Assembly (NCBI GenBank): GCA_944390725.1
Contig: CALXQU010000010.1
Span: 23,446 to 87,445 of the forward strand
Reading direction: 5' to 3'
Origin: an uncultured Spirochaetaceae bacterium
GTDB lineage: Bacteria > Spirochaetota > Spirochaetia > Sphaerochaetales > Sphaerochaetaceae
DNA length: 64,000 nt
In this document: positions 1 through 8,610 of the stretch, piece after piece
How the letters are laid out: the number at the start of each line of letters is the position of its first letter
Numbering within the stretch: the first letter of the stretch is position 1
The notes under the pieces: model-generated
The model's database searches: none
What the model saw: the letters and a program-made list of their open reading frames with translations, nothing else
Told to the model about the DNA's origin: nothing
Program-made: the position numbers and the translations under genes

Positions 1-1
1 A

Positions 2-229
2 ATCAAAGATAGCGCTGCTCTAATCGGCATTGATTTCGAATACTCCTATGATGGCACTGACACGATTCATGATAGAAACATCATCTTGAACAATGGTTGG
101 AAGATCATCCTCGGAAGAGGACTCGATATTTTCCAGGTATTCGACACAGATATGCTTTCATTTGCTTCAAGAGTGCAGGAAATCAGGAAATGCAAGGCAT
201 TTGAAATTACGTATCTTAAAAATGATTAA
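2..229 (+). CDS. C-terminal fragment of a MIT_C (MITD1 phospholipase D-like) domain protein
   Basis: The gene enters from the left edge, so only its last 75 codons are visible, ending in TAA. The fragment reads like the end of the phospholipase D-like domain known from the C-terminus of eukaryotic MITD1 (Pfam MIT_C), which also occurs in bacterial proteins of unclear role. The telling segment is an HDR motif followed by an NGW...LGRGLDIFQ stretch. The domain call is from memory of the family pattern. No catalytic HKD motif is visible in the part present. The gene ends 12 nt before the next one, which is on the same strand, so the three genes are probably co-transcribed. Base composition is clearly AT-richer than the core of the window. 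The N-terminus, which would carry any ATPase or effector domain, lies outside. Confidence 0.5.
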   Translation: MKDSAALIGIDFEYSYDGTDTIHDRNIILNNGWKIILGRGLDIFQVFDTDMLSFASRVQEIRKCKAFEITYLKND

Positions 230-241
230 GGATGGTTATCA

Positions 242-1318
242 GTGAATAGTGAAGCAGAGCTTGTTCAAACTCTTGTATCAATGATTATCCAAGATCTACG
301 CCAATGTGGGTATGGTGTAATTGTAAATTTGATAAAGAAATCAGAATATACACTTGATTTTTTGAGCCACGATAATTGGGATGGCGGAATAAATTATTAC
401 TATTTGGACTTTTATTTACCTTTTAGCGAATACTCAAACATTTTGCAGAAAAAAAGTGAATATGAGGAGATGGTGCTTAACTCTTTGCAGTCATTCTTTT
501 CAGATGATCATACTAAAATTTATGGAGTTAGAATCAAAGCAAAGCTGACAAAATATATTGATTGGGTAGCAATACAACCAAAAGAGAATCGGGACTCTGT
601 TTTGCGATTAATAAATGAAGAGAAGGACATTCTGGTAAAAGCAGGGACTGGAATTATTCAAATCCGAGATACCAAGGAAAACAACTCATATAAAGTAAAG
701 CACCAGTATCTTTGTAATGTATTATCTAAGTTAGGTCTTTCACATGCTCATAACTATAATGATTTGTGGGATTGGTATACCGACTATAATGATAAGGAAT
801 TAAAAACTTATCAAAGTAGAAGAGCTTATCTAAAAGAACTTTACTCGCCTTTGATTCATATGATTGAAGGTTCTGAGGATAATAGTATTAATTTACTTCA
901 TTATGATAAAACTGGATGGGATAAGGTTGATGAAGATGCACAAAGAATGAAAGAAATCTTAGAAGGTGCATATAAAACTCAGGATTTTCAATCAGTTGGC
1001 ATGTATGGTCGAGAGTTGTTAATTACTTTAGCACAGACGGTTTATAGAAAAGAAAAACATGGATCTACTATTGATGGAGTAGAAATTAGCCAAACCGACT
1101 CAAAACGTATGCTTGATGCGTACGTAACATTCTGTCTAAAGAACAAAAGTCGTGAAAGAGAAACTAAATTTGCAAGAGCTGCTGTAGATTTCTCAAATGA
1201 ATTAACTCATACAAGAACAGCTGTTTCTATGGATGCTGAATTATGTTATACGGCTGTTCTGTCAACAGTCCACATTATTAGGGTTCTAAATAAGTATGAG
1301 CCTAATGGGGTATTTTAA
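242..1318 (+). CDS. Abortive-infection-like protein of unknown function (358 aa)
   Basis: The start is GTG with an AAGGA ribosome site about 10 nt upstream. I do not recognise a named family with certainty. The C-terminal third (about residues 225-350) resembles the helical C-terminus of defence-associated hypothetical proteins, with an E...L.S.AQ.VY segment, a DGV...TD..RML segment and an N-E-L-T-H-x-R segment where related proteins carry A-N-A-L-x-H-x-R. That pattern hints at a HEPN-like helical bundle, but the canonical Rx4-6H pair is not obvious. The middle carries an L-W-D-W-Y...YQSRRAYL stretch also seen in such proteins. Its stop overlaps the next ATG (TAATG), so the two are translationally coupled. 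Low GC and a defence-like partner suggest horizontal transfer. Confidence 0.5.
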   Translation: MNSEAELVQTLVSMIIQDLRQCGYGVIVNLIKKSEYTLDFLSHDNWDGGINYYYLDFYLPFSEYSNILQKKSEYEEMVLNSLQSFFSDDHTKIYGVRIKAKLTKYIDWVAIQPKENRDSVLRLINEEKDILVKAGTGIIQIRDTKENNSYKVKHQYLCNVLSKLGLSHAHNYNDLWDWYTDYNDKELKTYQSRRAYLKELYSPLIHMIEGSEDNSINLLHYDKTGWDKVDEDAQRMKEILEGAYKTQDFQSVGMYGRELLITLAQTVYRKEKHGSTIDGVEISQTDSKRMLDAYVTFCLKNKSRERETKFARAAVDFSNELTHTRTAVSMDAELCYTAVLSTVHIIRVLNKYEPNGVF

Positions 1319-2610
1319 TGATTACGCAGGTTACAAGAACTAAAATAGCGAGTTTATTCCTTAATGGAATTGATGTTGACTGGATTACAGTGCCATATTT
1401 GTTTTCTGGTAATAAGGATGAAGTTTCTTTTTTGGCTGATCTTTACAATCTTAAACAAATGCCAAGTTATGATTCACGTTTGAAAAATGCTGAAGAGGAT
1501 ATTTTTCAGCATCGAATAAGAAACTATGATTGGAGTAATTCTTGGGTTTTTGAAGATGATAGATTCAACCTTAAGAGGTGTTGTGATAGTGAATATCTGA
1601 AATTTATATTACACATTTTTGCCCCTGATATTCGAGCGAGTAACTGGACAAATTTGTACGAACAGGTAAATCAATTATTGCGTGTGGACGGTGTAGAGCT
1701 TTATGAAAAGGATATTATTTCTAACGAACCTATATTTGGCTATAGGAAATATGATCTTGTCAAAGGATGGCAACCTTTTTCTATTCGTGAATCCATGGTT
1801 CATGATGTAAATGCCATTGCTAGTCTACTCAAAAAGGAATTACTTCTTGCTATTGCGGAATCAATACAAATACATGACATATCTGTAAGAACCCAGCCGG
1901 ATTATTTTGATTCATATTGGGTTAATTCAACTGCCATTGAAGTGTTGAAAGAAGATTTAGATATTCCAGAAGAGTTACAGGAACATGATATAAAAGAGAT
2001 TCTTACTGACAAAATCAGTCCATGCAAGGTGTTGGATGCCTTAGAGCTCTTTGCAGGAAATGACGAATCATTTCGTGTAGAAATTAATGATCTTTTTGAA
2101 AGAAATAAAATCCCATTGAAACTGTTGCATAAAGAACTGATTGTTATTGATGATAGGTATATTCCGCATCCCATGATAATAGATGCCTCAAGCTCAAAAG
2201 CTTTTACAGCATGCCGACAGGCTTTTGATTCTATGCGAGCTTGTATTGACAGGGGTGAGTACCTTGATGCTGTTCACTATTCAATTACAGCAATTGATTC
2301 GGCATTAAAGGACATGGCAAAAGAGAAGAATATTCAAATAGCACAAGATTGTAAGATATTGGATTTGCAGAACTCCGTTTTCCAAGCTTATGGTATTCAT
2401 CCTGGATCAACACAAAATACTCTTATTAGAAATATTTCTGGATCAATCACCAAAATTGTAAGTTCATTATCAAAGCTTAGAAATTATTATAGTTCAGCAC
2501 ACGGAAATTCTAGTGAAGAAATTCCGGAATACACAAAAGCACAGATAAATTTGCTTGCTGATTCTACAGCCACTATATGTAATTATCTGATTTCAGTTTT
2601 TTATGGGTAA
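1318..2610 (+). CDS. HEPN/Abi_C-like domain protein (430 aa), possible defence effector
   Basis: The ATG overlaps the stop of the preceding gene. Residues 1-300 are not recognised. The last 130 residues form a helical region with an R-N-Y-Y-S-S-A-H motif (R388, H395). This fits the R-N-x5-H (Rx4-6H) active-site signature of HEPN ribonucleases and the 'LRN...AHG' motif of Abi_C abortive-infection proteins. That is established for the family; the RNase activity here is inferred. No signal peptide or membrane segment is seen, so the protein should be cytoplasmic. Together with the two upstream genes it makes a compact AT-rich cassette, consistent with a phage-defence or toxin-type module acquired by transfer. 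The downstream gene is convergent and unrelated. Confidence 0.55.
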   Translation: MITQVTRTKIASLFLNGIDVDWITVPYLFSGNKDEVSFLADLYNLKQMPSYDSRLKNAEEDIFQHRIRNYDWSNSWVFEDDRFNLKRCCDSEYLKFILHIFAPDIRASNWTNLYEQVNQLLRVDGVELYEKDIISNEPIFGYRKYDLVKGWQPFSIRESMVHDVNAIASLLKKELLLAIAESIQIHDISVRTQPDYFDSYWVNSTAIEVLKEDLDIPEELQEHDIKEILTDKISPCKVLDALELFAGNDESFRVEINDLFERNKIPLKLLHKELIVIDDRYIPHPMIIDASSSKAFTACRQAFDSMRACIDRGEYLDAVHYSITAIDSALKDMAKEKNIQIAQDCKILDLQNSVFQAYGIHPGSTQNTLIRNISGSITKIVSSLSKLRNYYSSAHGNSSEEIPEYTKAQINLLADSTATICNYLISVFYG

Positions 2611-2650
2611 TTGATAATTGTATGTGCATTCAATAACAGTTTTATGGATA

Positions 2651-3358
2651 CTAATATACTGTTAAGAATGAATCGACGCATAATACCATTGTTAAATGTA
2701 AAGGATAGTAAGCGTAGAAAACTAATCCGGGAATTCTGCCTTTCCCTTGTTCTTCGGTCTTGCTTCTCAAAGCAAAGATGACAGCAGAAGCCAGAAATAT
2801 TGATATCGTACCTGCGATATACTCTGCCTGTGTCTCAGCATAGAGAATTGTTCTGAGAATGAAATAGGAAGAGGGTATCAGAATTAGTGAGAGTTGTTCT
2901 TTCTGCTTCTTCTGGAGTACGTTGAAGATGATTGTAAACACCGGAGCAATAATGCTCCAGTCACAGATCAGTGATATCGGGAAGAACAGAGCTAAAGTGG
3001 CGAGCGCTGTCAGAAGTCCTTTTCTATCAAGTAAATAGATTATAGTTAAGCTTGCTAACAAAGTAAAAAGAATGTTCAGCTGCAGTCCAAACAAAAGATA
3101 GAAAGGGATTTCAGATATCACAGCCCAGAGAAGAAGTCTCTCTCCATACTTCAGAACAGATCTGGTGTATCTCAGGCCCTGGGTAATGAAGAAGCACATT
3201 ATCACAATTGTGAAATTCCCGAAGAACTGACAGATGGTGTACAAGTCACTTCCTTCGTTCAGGAATACTGTGGAAGCGTGATCCGCTGTCATTGCGATGA
3301 TTGCAAAAATCTTCAGGAAGTCTCTTGCTGTGTTGTACTGTGGCTTATCAGTGTTCAT
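2651..3358 (-). CDS. TraX-family membrane protein
   Basis: This is a 235-residue, strongly hydrophobic protein with several predicted membrane helices. It has the TraX-family arrangement: an N-terminal 'FLKIFAIIAMTADH' segment, an R-Y-x-E/G-R-L-L segment in the middle and a C-terminal 'YAYYPLHL' motif. TraX was named as the F-pilin N-acetylase, and chromosomal relatives are thought to be inner-membrane acyltransferases of unknown substrate. Before the IS21 element inserted, the ATG at 3358 overlapped the TGA of the M48 protease gene (reconstructed GTATGA junction), so the two were translationally coupled. The insertion has separated the gene from that operon, and no convincing ribosome site lies immediately upstream, so expression may now be poor or driven from the element. 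Confidence 0.85.
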   Translation of the reverse strand: MNTDKPQYNTARDFLKIFAIIAMTADHASTVFLNEGSDLYTICQFFGNFTIVIMCFFITQGLRYTRSVLKYGERLLLWAVISEIPFYLLFGLQLNILFTLLASLTIIYLLDRKGLLTALATLALFFPISLICDWSIIAPVFTIIFNVLQKKQKEQLSLILIPSSYFILRTILYAETQAEYIAGTISIFLASAVIFALRSKTEEQGKGRIPGLVFYAYYPLHLTMVLCVDSFLTVY

Positions 3359-3382
3359 ACGTAGTAATCACCATAGACAGCG

Positions 3383-3388
3383 ACGCAG
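3383..3388. repeat. IS21 target-site duplication ACGCAG, traX side
   Basis: The six bases ACGCAG directly precede the TG tip of the IS at 3389. They recur at 5986-5991 directly after the other tip. Removing the element and one copy restores an open M48 reading frame that ends on the traX start codon, which independently confirms the boundary. Confidence 0.93.
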
Positions 3389-3457
3389 TGATTATTCGCT
3401 CGCAAAAGCACCAGCGCTCACAGAATGAGCACCGATGCCAATATGCACTTCAGCACC
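3389..3457. repeat. IS21 end with three AGCACC boxes (istB side)
   Basis: AGCACC occurs at 3407-3412, 3428-3433 and 3452-3457, spaced 21 and 24 bp apart. The outermost copy is the inner end of the 24-bp terminal inverted repeat that begins at 3389. These are the likely IstA binding sites. Confidence 0.85.
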
Positions 3458-4208
3458 ACTTCTTGGGGTTCTGCTTTGCAAGGTAATTTCTCATGTTGAA
3501 ATCATTGAAACCAACAAGCAGGCTGTCGTAGATGAATTTGTCTGTGATGCTTTCGGACTTCACGGAAGCCCCCATCCTAGTCACCCATTCAGAAGGGCTG
3601 TACTGAGAGCAGAAGATTGTAGGATGGACATCCTCTCTGCGCTCGACCAGCTCAAACATGAAGCTTATCTCCTGGTCGCTTGGCACATCCTTCAGCCATT
3701 CATCGATGATGAGCACATCATAGCGGGAGAAGCGCCTGAGGAAGCGCATCCTCGCGCTGTGGTCAGCCAGCTCCTTGTATGAGCTCATCAGGTCAGGGAA
3801 TCTTATGTACTTTGTCTTGTACAGGTGTCTGCAAGCTGCCTTCCCGATCGAACATGCCGCGAAGGATTTGCCACAGCCTGTAGGTCCATAGAGGACGATG
3901 TTCTTGCAGGTCTGGACAAAGACGCAGGATGAGATGTTGATGAACATGGCCCGATCAAGCTCACGCTCTGGGAGGAAAAGCATCGAAGACAGATCCGCCT
4001 GAGGGTACTTGAACCTTGCGCTTTTCGACAGTGTCCTGATCCTGTTCTCGTTCTTGATCTCATACAGCTGGTCCACTATGCAGTCCATGCGCTCGTCGAA
4101 TGTCATCGACATTGTCTGTGCGACAGAATCCTGTTCGGCGATGATGGACACGAGTTCCGGGAGCTTCAGGAGCCCGAGCTTTCTGATTGTCTCACCTGTC
4201 AGAGCCAT
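3450..4208 (-). CDS. istB: IS21-family helper ATPase IstB
   Basis: This is the AAA+ helper of IS21 transposition, which loads on target DNA and recruits the IstA transposase. The Walker A motif GPTGCGKS (about residues 105-112) is followed by a Walker B segment (DVLIIDEW). Downstream is the family's typical stretch with a TIFCSQY sensor motif and the S-x-T-D-K/R segment near the C-terminus. I place the start at the ATG at 4208 (MALTGE...), which gives about 252 residues, normal for IstB; an in-frame start at 4226 is possible. The gene overlaps the end of the shifted istA frame (4192), as usual in these elements. It appears intact. Confidence 0.88.
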   Translation of the reverse strand: MALTGETIRKLGLLKLPELVSIIAEQDSVAQTMSMTFDERMDCIVDQLYEIKNENRIRTLSKSARFKYPQADLSSMLFLPERELDRAMFINISSCVFVQTCKNIVLYGPTGCGKSFAACSIGKAACRHLYKTKYIRFPDLMSSYKELADHSARMRFLRRFSRYDVLIIDEWLKDVPSDQEISFMFELVERREDVHPTIFCSQYSPSEWVTRMGASVKSESITDKFIYDSLLVGFNDFNMRNYLAKQNPKKWC

Positions 4209-5774
4209 CATCCACCCCCTTGTCAATTACGCTGCGATAATAGTCCGCGCCTCTCAGGCATCCCTTGGCCTCCATTGCATTGACTGTGATGCGGGTCATA
4301 TACAGCTCGTCTTGCCCGGAGGAGAGTATGGCTTTAAGATGTGCGTATCTGGGGCTGTAGATGGTTCTTATTGCCATCTCGCAGGCTGTCTCCAGACGCT
4401 TTGCGGAATAGGTCTTTGAAAGCCGGAGTACTGCGAGGGCGGAATTGAACGACTGCTCAGGATAGTCCCTGGATTCAAGCATCCTGGAGATGGCGATGCC
4501 GGTCGCCATCCCGATGCTTGACGCCCATGACAAGATCCTCTCAGGTGTCCATTCAGTGAAGCCGGAACCATTTGGAAGGTCGATGCCGTCAGTACGGTAA
4601 CGATTTGAGAGCCCTGGGAGAACCGGGGATGTGTCTTGAGACGCTTCCCATCAAGATAGATTGATACTGATGATGGCGTTACTCTAAGGTCAACTTTCCT
4701 GCCTATGTATTCATGCGGGCATGAATAGAAGTTCTTTTCGAACTGTACATGGCTGTTCAGCTGGACCTTGCGTCCATACACCCATTCGCCGATTTCATAG
4801 CGCACGGCAGGAAGCGGCCTGAGGCAGTCCTTCTCTTCGCTGATGAAGACTTCGATCCTGGATCCGCCCCTCTTCTCGAAAGGCGCCTCATTGTGTTCTT
4901 TGAGCTTCTGCGATACAGCATCGCTGAGATCCTGGAAGGAATAGAAGCGCCTGTTGCGGAGCTTCGCAATTATTGATGTGGCTATGTCTCCTACCGTTCC
5001 TTCGGTGGAGTTCTTCTGCCTGGGTGCCTTCACTGCAGCCGGAAGGACCGCTGTCTGGTAATAGCTGGCAAGCGCCTCGTACTCGCTATTGAGCACGATC
5101 TCTCCTTCCTGTGGATGCGCGATGACTCCGGTCTTCAGATTGTCGCATACGATGATCCTGGAAACGCCTCCATAGAACTCCCACATGTTTATGCTGCAGC
5201 TCATCCAGCTCATCTGGTCCATCCTGAGAGTCGGCTCGACATAAGCAAGACGGCTGTAGACAAGATCCGCGACGAACAGATAGACCGTGATGTTCTTGCG
5301 CCTGCTCCTGTCGTAATAGCTCATCGTCGGACCAGACCAGTCCACTTCGATCCTGCCTCCGGGCTTGTGGATGATGTGATTTGCGAAGTTTCTTGTCCCT
5401 GTGAATTTCCCATAGTCCTTGCAGAACTTCGAATAGCCGACCGCTATCTTCCCAGCCTTCCTGCAGTCCTCCGCATATTCGTCATGAAGCAGCTTCAGCG
5501 TCACTCCGACCTTCCTAAGCTCCTTGTGGACGTACTCGTAGTCCGGAAGAAGATAGATGTTCTGGGAACACACCCTGTCTGGAAAGAACAGTTCATAGAG
5601 TTCCTCTTCCGATTGCTCCTTGGCATTTCCATAAGAGATGCCAAGCTCCGAGGCTCTTGCGCGTACCGCATGGATTGAGTGCTTGGAGATGCTGTAGGTT
5701 CTCGCAATTTCGTTTGCTGAGAGATCCTTCTCCAAGAGCTCAAGGATACGCTTCACCTTGATTCTGGTTGCCAT
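4192..5774 (-). pseudogene. istA: IS21-family transposase IstA, frameshifted
   Basis: The N-terminus is a helix-turn-helix (LSANEIARTYSISKHSI). It is followed by the DDE integrase core, with catalytic Asp in RIEVDWSG, Asp in VCDNLK and Glu in KNSTEGTV. Reading frame one is good to about residue 384 (HPRF) and then turns to nonsense, ending at 4368. The expected continuation (LSNRYRTDGIDLP...ERILSWASS, ending ...RGADYY) is encoded in another frame from about 4615 down to 4192. The junction is TTCTCCCAGGG where TTCCCAGGG would keep the frame, so a 2-nt (TC) insertion is the simplest explanation. Programmed -1 frameshifting would also join the frames, but is not typical of this family. Confidence 0.85.
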
Positions 5775-5874
5775 TTTTGGCCTCCTGATATTGGATTTCA
5801 GCTTTCATGAAGCTGATACCAATGATTCTAGGACACCAAAACGGCTCTCATTCTGAGGCCTCTGAACATGCAGC

Positions 5875-5985
5875 GGTGCTGATAGATATTCTTGTGGTGC
5901 TCTTGCGTAGATTCTGGCCGGTGCTCTTCCATCCATCGGTGGTGCTCAAGTGCGGATTTCCGGTGCTATTGAGATGGAATATTCA
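5875..5985. repeat. IS21 end with five GGTGCT boxes (istA side)
   Basis: GGTGCT occurs at 5875, 5896, 5920, 5941 and 5962, spaced 21, 24, 21 and 21 bp apart, and is the complement of the boxes at the other end. The outermost copy belongs to the terminal inverted repeat ending at 5985. The 3' end of the M48 protease reading frame now runs into this end and stops at 5946. Confidence 0.85.
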
Positions 5986-7238
5986 ACGCAGCTGTCCCAA
6001 TAATCTTCTCCGAAGTATCTGATGATTCTTTTCCTGATGTATCTGCATCTGCTTCGTATACCTGGATGAACATCTAGGAATCCGGATATGAGAGCTCTGA
6101 GAGAGAAACCTTCGGTGTATTTAGAGAGAAAGAGATAATTTCCGAATCCGTAGCCTAAATCCACACCGAACATATCAGCACGGCGTTCTGCCCATTTGCC
6201 ATCAACCCAGTAGAAGATCAGATTGATGAGATTGAAGATTATCCCGGTGATTGCACTGAAGACTGAAAGCAGAAGCCCATAGAGTCCGGCTGCTATTCCC
6301 AGGAAAAGAATATGAGAAAGGATTCTTGCTATGAATGTGGCAATCATCAATGGGAATGTCACTGTATTGATAGCCACATTACAGATCAGTGAAGCATCAG
6401 TGTCATAGTGATAGTAATGTCCAAGCTCGTGAGCTATCACTCCCTGAGCAACTTCTATTCCCTCATCAAACACATCGAGTGCAATCACGATATTTCGTCC
6501 GGATGAGTATGCATTCTGGCTGAATGTATCAGTAACGTAAAAGCGAGGACGAGGAAGGAAGAGCTTCCTGATGGGATTGACCCTCCTCATGACATCATTT
6601 ATTCCAAGCTCCTCCATTTCTGCATCCCTGCCGAGCCTTTGTCCTTCCTTTACGGACGAACCATAGAAGATAACAGTAGCCAGATAACAGGCTATCAGGA
6701 TGATGATGACTGCGTATACTCTCATTGCCACATCAAGTCCCAACGGATAAAGCCAGCAGAACATGGGACTGTATATGAAGAAAGACGCATATTCATCCCA
6801 GATTGGCAACGTCGTGATGTTCAGTCCATAGAAGAGAATCAGATAAAGCCAGTATGAGGCAAGGGACAGCATTACAATGGATTTGATCCTGAGAAACGCA
6901 AGGATCTTTCCTCTGAACATGAGTTTCCATACACAGACTACCAAGACAAGCAGCTCTATGCTCCTTGCGATTGGCTGAAGATTAAAGCCCTCTGTGAGGC
7001 TTGAAACTACAAGGGTGAAGATCTCCTTATTGAAGATGAGCCCGACGATGAGCCTGAAGCACATATAGGATTCATTGTGAAGGCTTGGCCAAGCTGTGAA
7101 AACAACGATAACCAGGAGAATAAGAAAGCAGAAGTTTCTTATCTTCGATAGCAATCCAAGCCAGCTGAATCGCTTCTTTGGCATTCCTTCATATTCGTTG
7201 TTATTTCCAAGTTGATAGTTGTAAGAGTTGCTGTTCAT
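5946..7238 (-). CDS. M48-family zinc metallopeptidase, C-terminus replaced by IS21 sequence
   Basis: This 430-residue integral membrane protease has the zinc motif HELGH in 'GVIAHELGHYYHYDTD' (about residue 275) and several membrane segments before and after it, like HtpX/Ste24-type M48 enzymes. A GGAGAGAA ribosome site precedes the ATG. The IS21 element inserted in the last codons. The current protein ends DSCV followed by 12 residues read from the IS end, whereas the reconstructed original ended DSCV-AVYGDYYV. The catalytic region is untouched, so the enzyme is probably still active. It was formerly coupled to traX, which would make the two an envelope operon. Confidence 0.87.
   Translation of the reverse strand: MNSNSYNYQLGNNNEYEGMPKKRFSWLGLLSKIRNFCFLILLVIVVFTAWPSLHNESYMCFRLIVGLIFNKEIFTLVVSSLTEGFNLQPIARSIELLVLVVCVWKLMFRGKILAFLRIKSIVMLSLASYWLYLILFYGLNITTLPIWDEYASFFIYSPMFCWLYPLGLDVAMRVYAVIIILIACYLATVIFYGSSVKEGQRLGRDAEMEELGINDVMRRVNPIRKLFLPRPRFYVTDTFSQNAYSSGRNIVIALDVFDEGIEVAQGVIAHELGHYYHYDTDASLICNVAINTVTFPLMIATFIARILSHILFLGIAAGLYGLLLSVFSAITGIIFNLINLIFYWVDGKWAERRADMFGVDLGYGFGNYLFLSKYTEGFSLRALISGFLDVHPGIRSRCRYIRKRIIRYFGEDYWDSCVEYSISIAPEIRT
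5986..5991. repeat. IS21 target-site duplication ACGCAG, M48 protease side
   Basis: This is the second copy of the 6-bp duplication flanking the IS21 element. It lies inside the M48 peptidase coding sequence, at the Ser-Cys-Val codons, nine codons before the reconstructed original stop. Confidence 0.93.
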
Positions 7239-7468
7239 CGGTTCTCTCCGTGGTGTAGAGTCGTATGTTCTAGAAAGACTTTATTCTTAATAATATTATC
7301 TTACAAAATCATAAAAAATAAAAGACTTTATAAGTATAAAATAGATAATTTCTTGTAACGTAGTGATTTTAATACTTTAAGATATTTATACGTCTAAACT
7401 TATTTATACTTTTATAGTCTTGACTGATAAAGTTTCATGACCCATTATAAATACAAAGGAGGAATTCT
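7239..7468 (+). promoter_or_regulatory. AT-rich intergenic region with parA promoter and candidate parS repeats
   Basis: This is the divergent region between the M48 gene and parA. A possible parA promoter is TTGACT (7420-7425), a 17-bp spacer and CATTAT (7443-7448), with the ribosome site AAAGGAGG just before the ATG. It also contains AGACTTTATT (7276), AGACTTTATA (7323-7332), TTTATACGTCTAAA (7386-7399) and TTTATAGTCT (7411-7420). These relate to sequences just after the parA partner gene, so they could be partition-site or operator repeats. Confidence 0.55.
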
Positions 7469-8233
7469 ATGATCACAATTGCTCTGATCAATCAGAAAGG
7501 TGGAGTTGGCAAGACTACAAGTGCAGTTGAGATAGCATCAAGATTTGCAAAAGCCGGAAAGAGAACACTTTCCATCGATGCCGACCCACAGGCTAACATG
7601 ACATACATCTATGGGATCAACCCGGATAAAGAAGGGCAGCATACTCTGAAGGGTGTTTTCTCTAAAACTGTTGCCCTTAAGGATGCTGTAATCAAGACAG
7701 CAGAAGGAGTTGATTTGGTTCCCAACAACATTCTTATGAGCAATGCGGACAGGATGTTCATAGGTGTCAATTCGATGCAACTTCTGAAGAATGCATTGAA
7801 AGATGTTTCATCTCTTTATGACATATGTATCATAGACTCGCCTCCTACTCTCGGCATAATCAACTGGAATGTCCTTATAGCTGCAGATTCCGTTATTGTT
7901 CCAGTCAATGCAAACGCTCTATCCATCCAGGGACTCAGAGCCTTATCTGAGACAATCAACGAAGTAAAAGAGTCTGCAAATCCTGAATTGAAGATCCTTG
8001 GACTTCTTGTTACCCGTTATAATCCTCGTACCAGGCTCAGCAAGGAAGCGATACCGGATCTTGAGATAATCTCATCAAAGTTCCTAAATACCAAGGTTTT
8101 TGAATCCAAGATCAGGCAGAGCGTGGCCATTGAAGATGCCCATGCTAACAGAAACAGCACAGTCAAAGGAAAGAAGAGTCCGATCTCAAAAGACTATGAC
8201 GCAATGTTTGAAGAGATACTGAAGGAGATTTGA
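7469..8233 (+). CDS. parA: ParA-family partition ATPase
   Basis: This is a ParA/MinD-type P-loop ATPase that would position DNA during segregation. The deviant Walker A KGGVGKTT sits at residues 10-17 and is followed by DADPQANMT (Walker A'). Walker B is IIDSPPTLG at about residue 119. At 254 residues with no N-terminal DNA-binding extension, it is the short type Ib form that works with a small ribbon-helix-helix partner. The next gene encodes such a small protein. Plasmid-like parA genes on chromosomes usually mark integrated plasmids or conjugative elements, in keeping with the surrounding accessory DNA. Confidence 0.88.
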   Translation: MITIALINQKGGVGKTTSAVEIASRFAKAGKRTLSIDADPQANMTYIYGINPDKEGQHTLKGVFSKTVALKDAVIKTAEGVDLVPNNILMSNADRMFIGVNSMQLLKNALKDVSSLYDICIIDSPPTLGIINWNVLIAADSVIVPVNANALSIQGLRALSETINEVKESANPELKILGLLVTRYNPRTRLSKEAIPDLEIISSKFLNTKVFESKIRQSVAIEDAHANRNSTVKGKKSPISKDYDAMFEEILKEI

Positions 8234-8235
8234 AT

Positions 8236-8610
8236 ATGAGCAGACTGATGGATGCATGGAATACAGAGATTGAAGAAGAAAAGAAACCAAAGGCTTCTGA
8301 AACTCAGAAGGTATCTTCACCAGTCCCCGAACTACCACCTGTGGAACCAGTAGTAAAGAAGAAGATGGGAAGACCAAGTGCCACTCTTGATTGTTCAAAG
8401 ATAATAAAGAACGTCACAGTCAAGATGACGGCCAATGATTTCATATATTGCAATATGCTTTCAAAGGAGATGAATGAGCAGCGATTGTGCGGAGGTGATG
8501 TCTCCAGTCTTATCGCCTATCTAATAAAGCAAAGCCGGGCGTTGAATCCAGAATTATCAGAAGCAGCTGAGGCAATCTACAAGCTTCAGACAGCAAGACG
8601 TAAAAACTAA
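8236..8610 (+). CDS. Small basic ParA partner, probable centromere-binding protein
   Basis: I choose the ATG at 8236, which has AAGGAG 8 nt upstream; an in-frame TTG at 8230 overlaps the parA stop. The 124-residue protein has a charged, proline-rich N-terminus with a KKKMGRPSATLD patch that resembles an AT-hook. Its C-terminal half (NVTVKMTANDFIYCNMLSKE...LIAYLIKQ) looks like a ribbon-helix-helix fold: a short strand, then two helices. That is the usual architecture of the ParB-like partner of a short ParA. The assignment rests on size, position and this pattern rather than on clear homology. Confidence 0.6.
   Translation: MSRLMDAWNTEIEEEKKPKASETQKVSSPVPELPPVEPVVKKKMGRPSATLDCSKIIKNVTVKMTANDFIYCNMLSKEMNEQRLCGGDVSSLIAYLIKQSRALNPELSEAAEAIYKLQTARRKN

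Larger units (their letters stand above)
3389..5985 (-). mobile_element. IS21-family insertion sequence, complete ends, frameshifted istA
   Basis: The 2,597-bp element carries istA and istB on the minus strand. Its terminal inverted repeats start TGATTATTC at 3389 and, on the other strand, TGAATATTC at 5985; they match at 19 of 24 positions and both end in AGCACC. Further in are subterminal copies of AGCACC at 3428 and 3452, and of its complement GGTGCT at 5941, 5920, 5896 and 5875. The spacing is 21 or 24 bp, the layout expected for multiple transposase-binding sites in IS21 elements. A perfect 6-bp direct repeat, ACGCAG, flanks the element. istA contains a frameshift, so this copy may be unable to transpose by itself. 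Confidence 0.93.

Noticed and set aside
4192..4533. Separate small gene between istA and istB
   Set aside because: Its product is the missing C-terminus of IstA (ALAVLRLSKTYS...RGADYY) in a shifted frame, not an independent protein.
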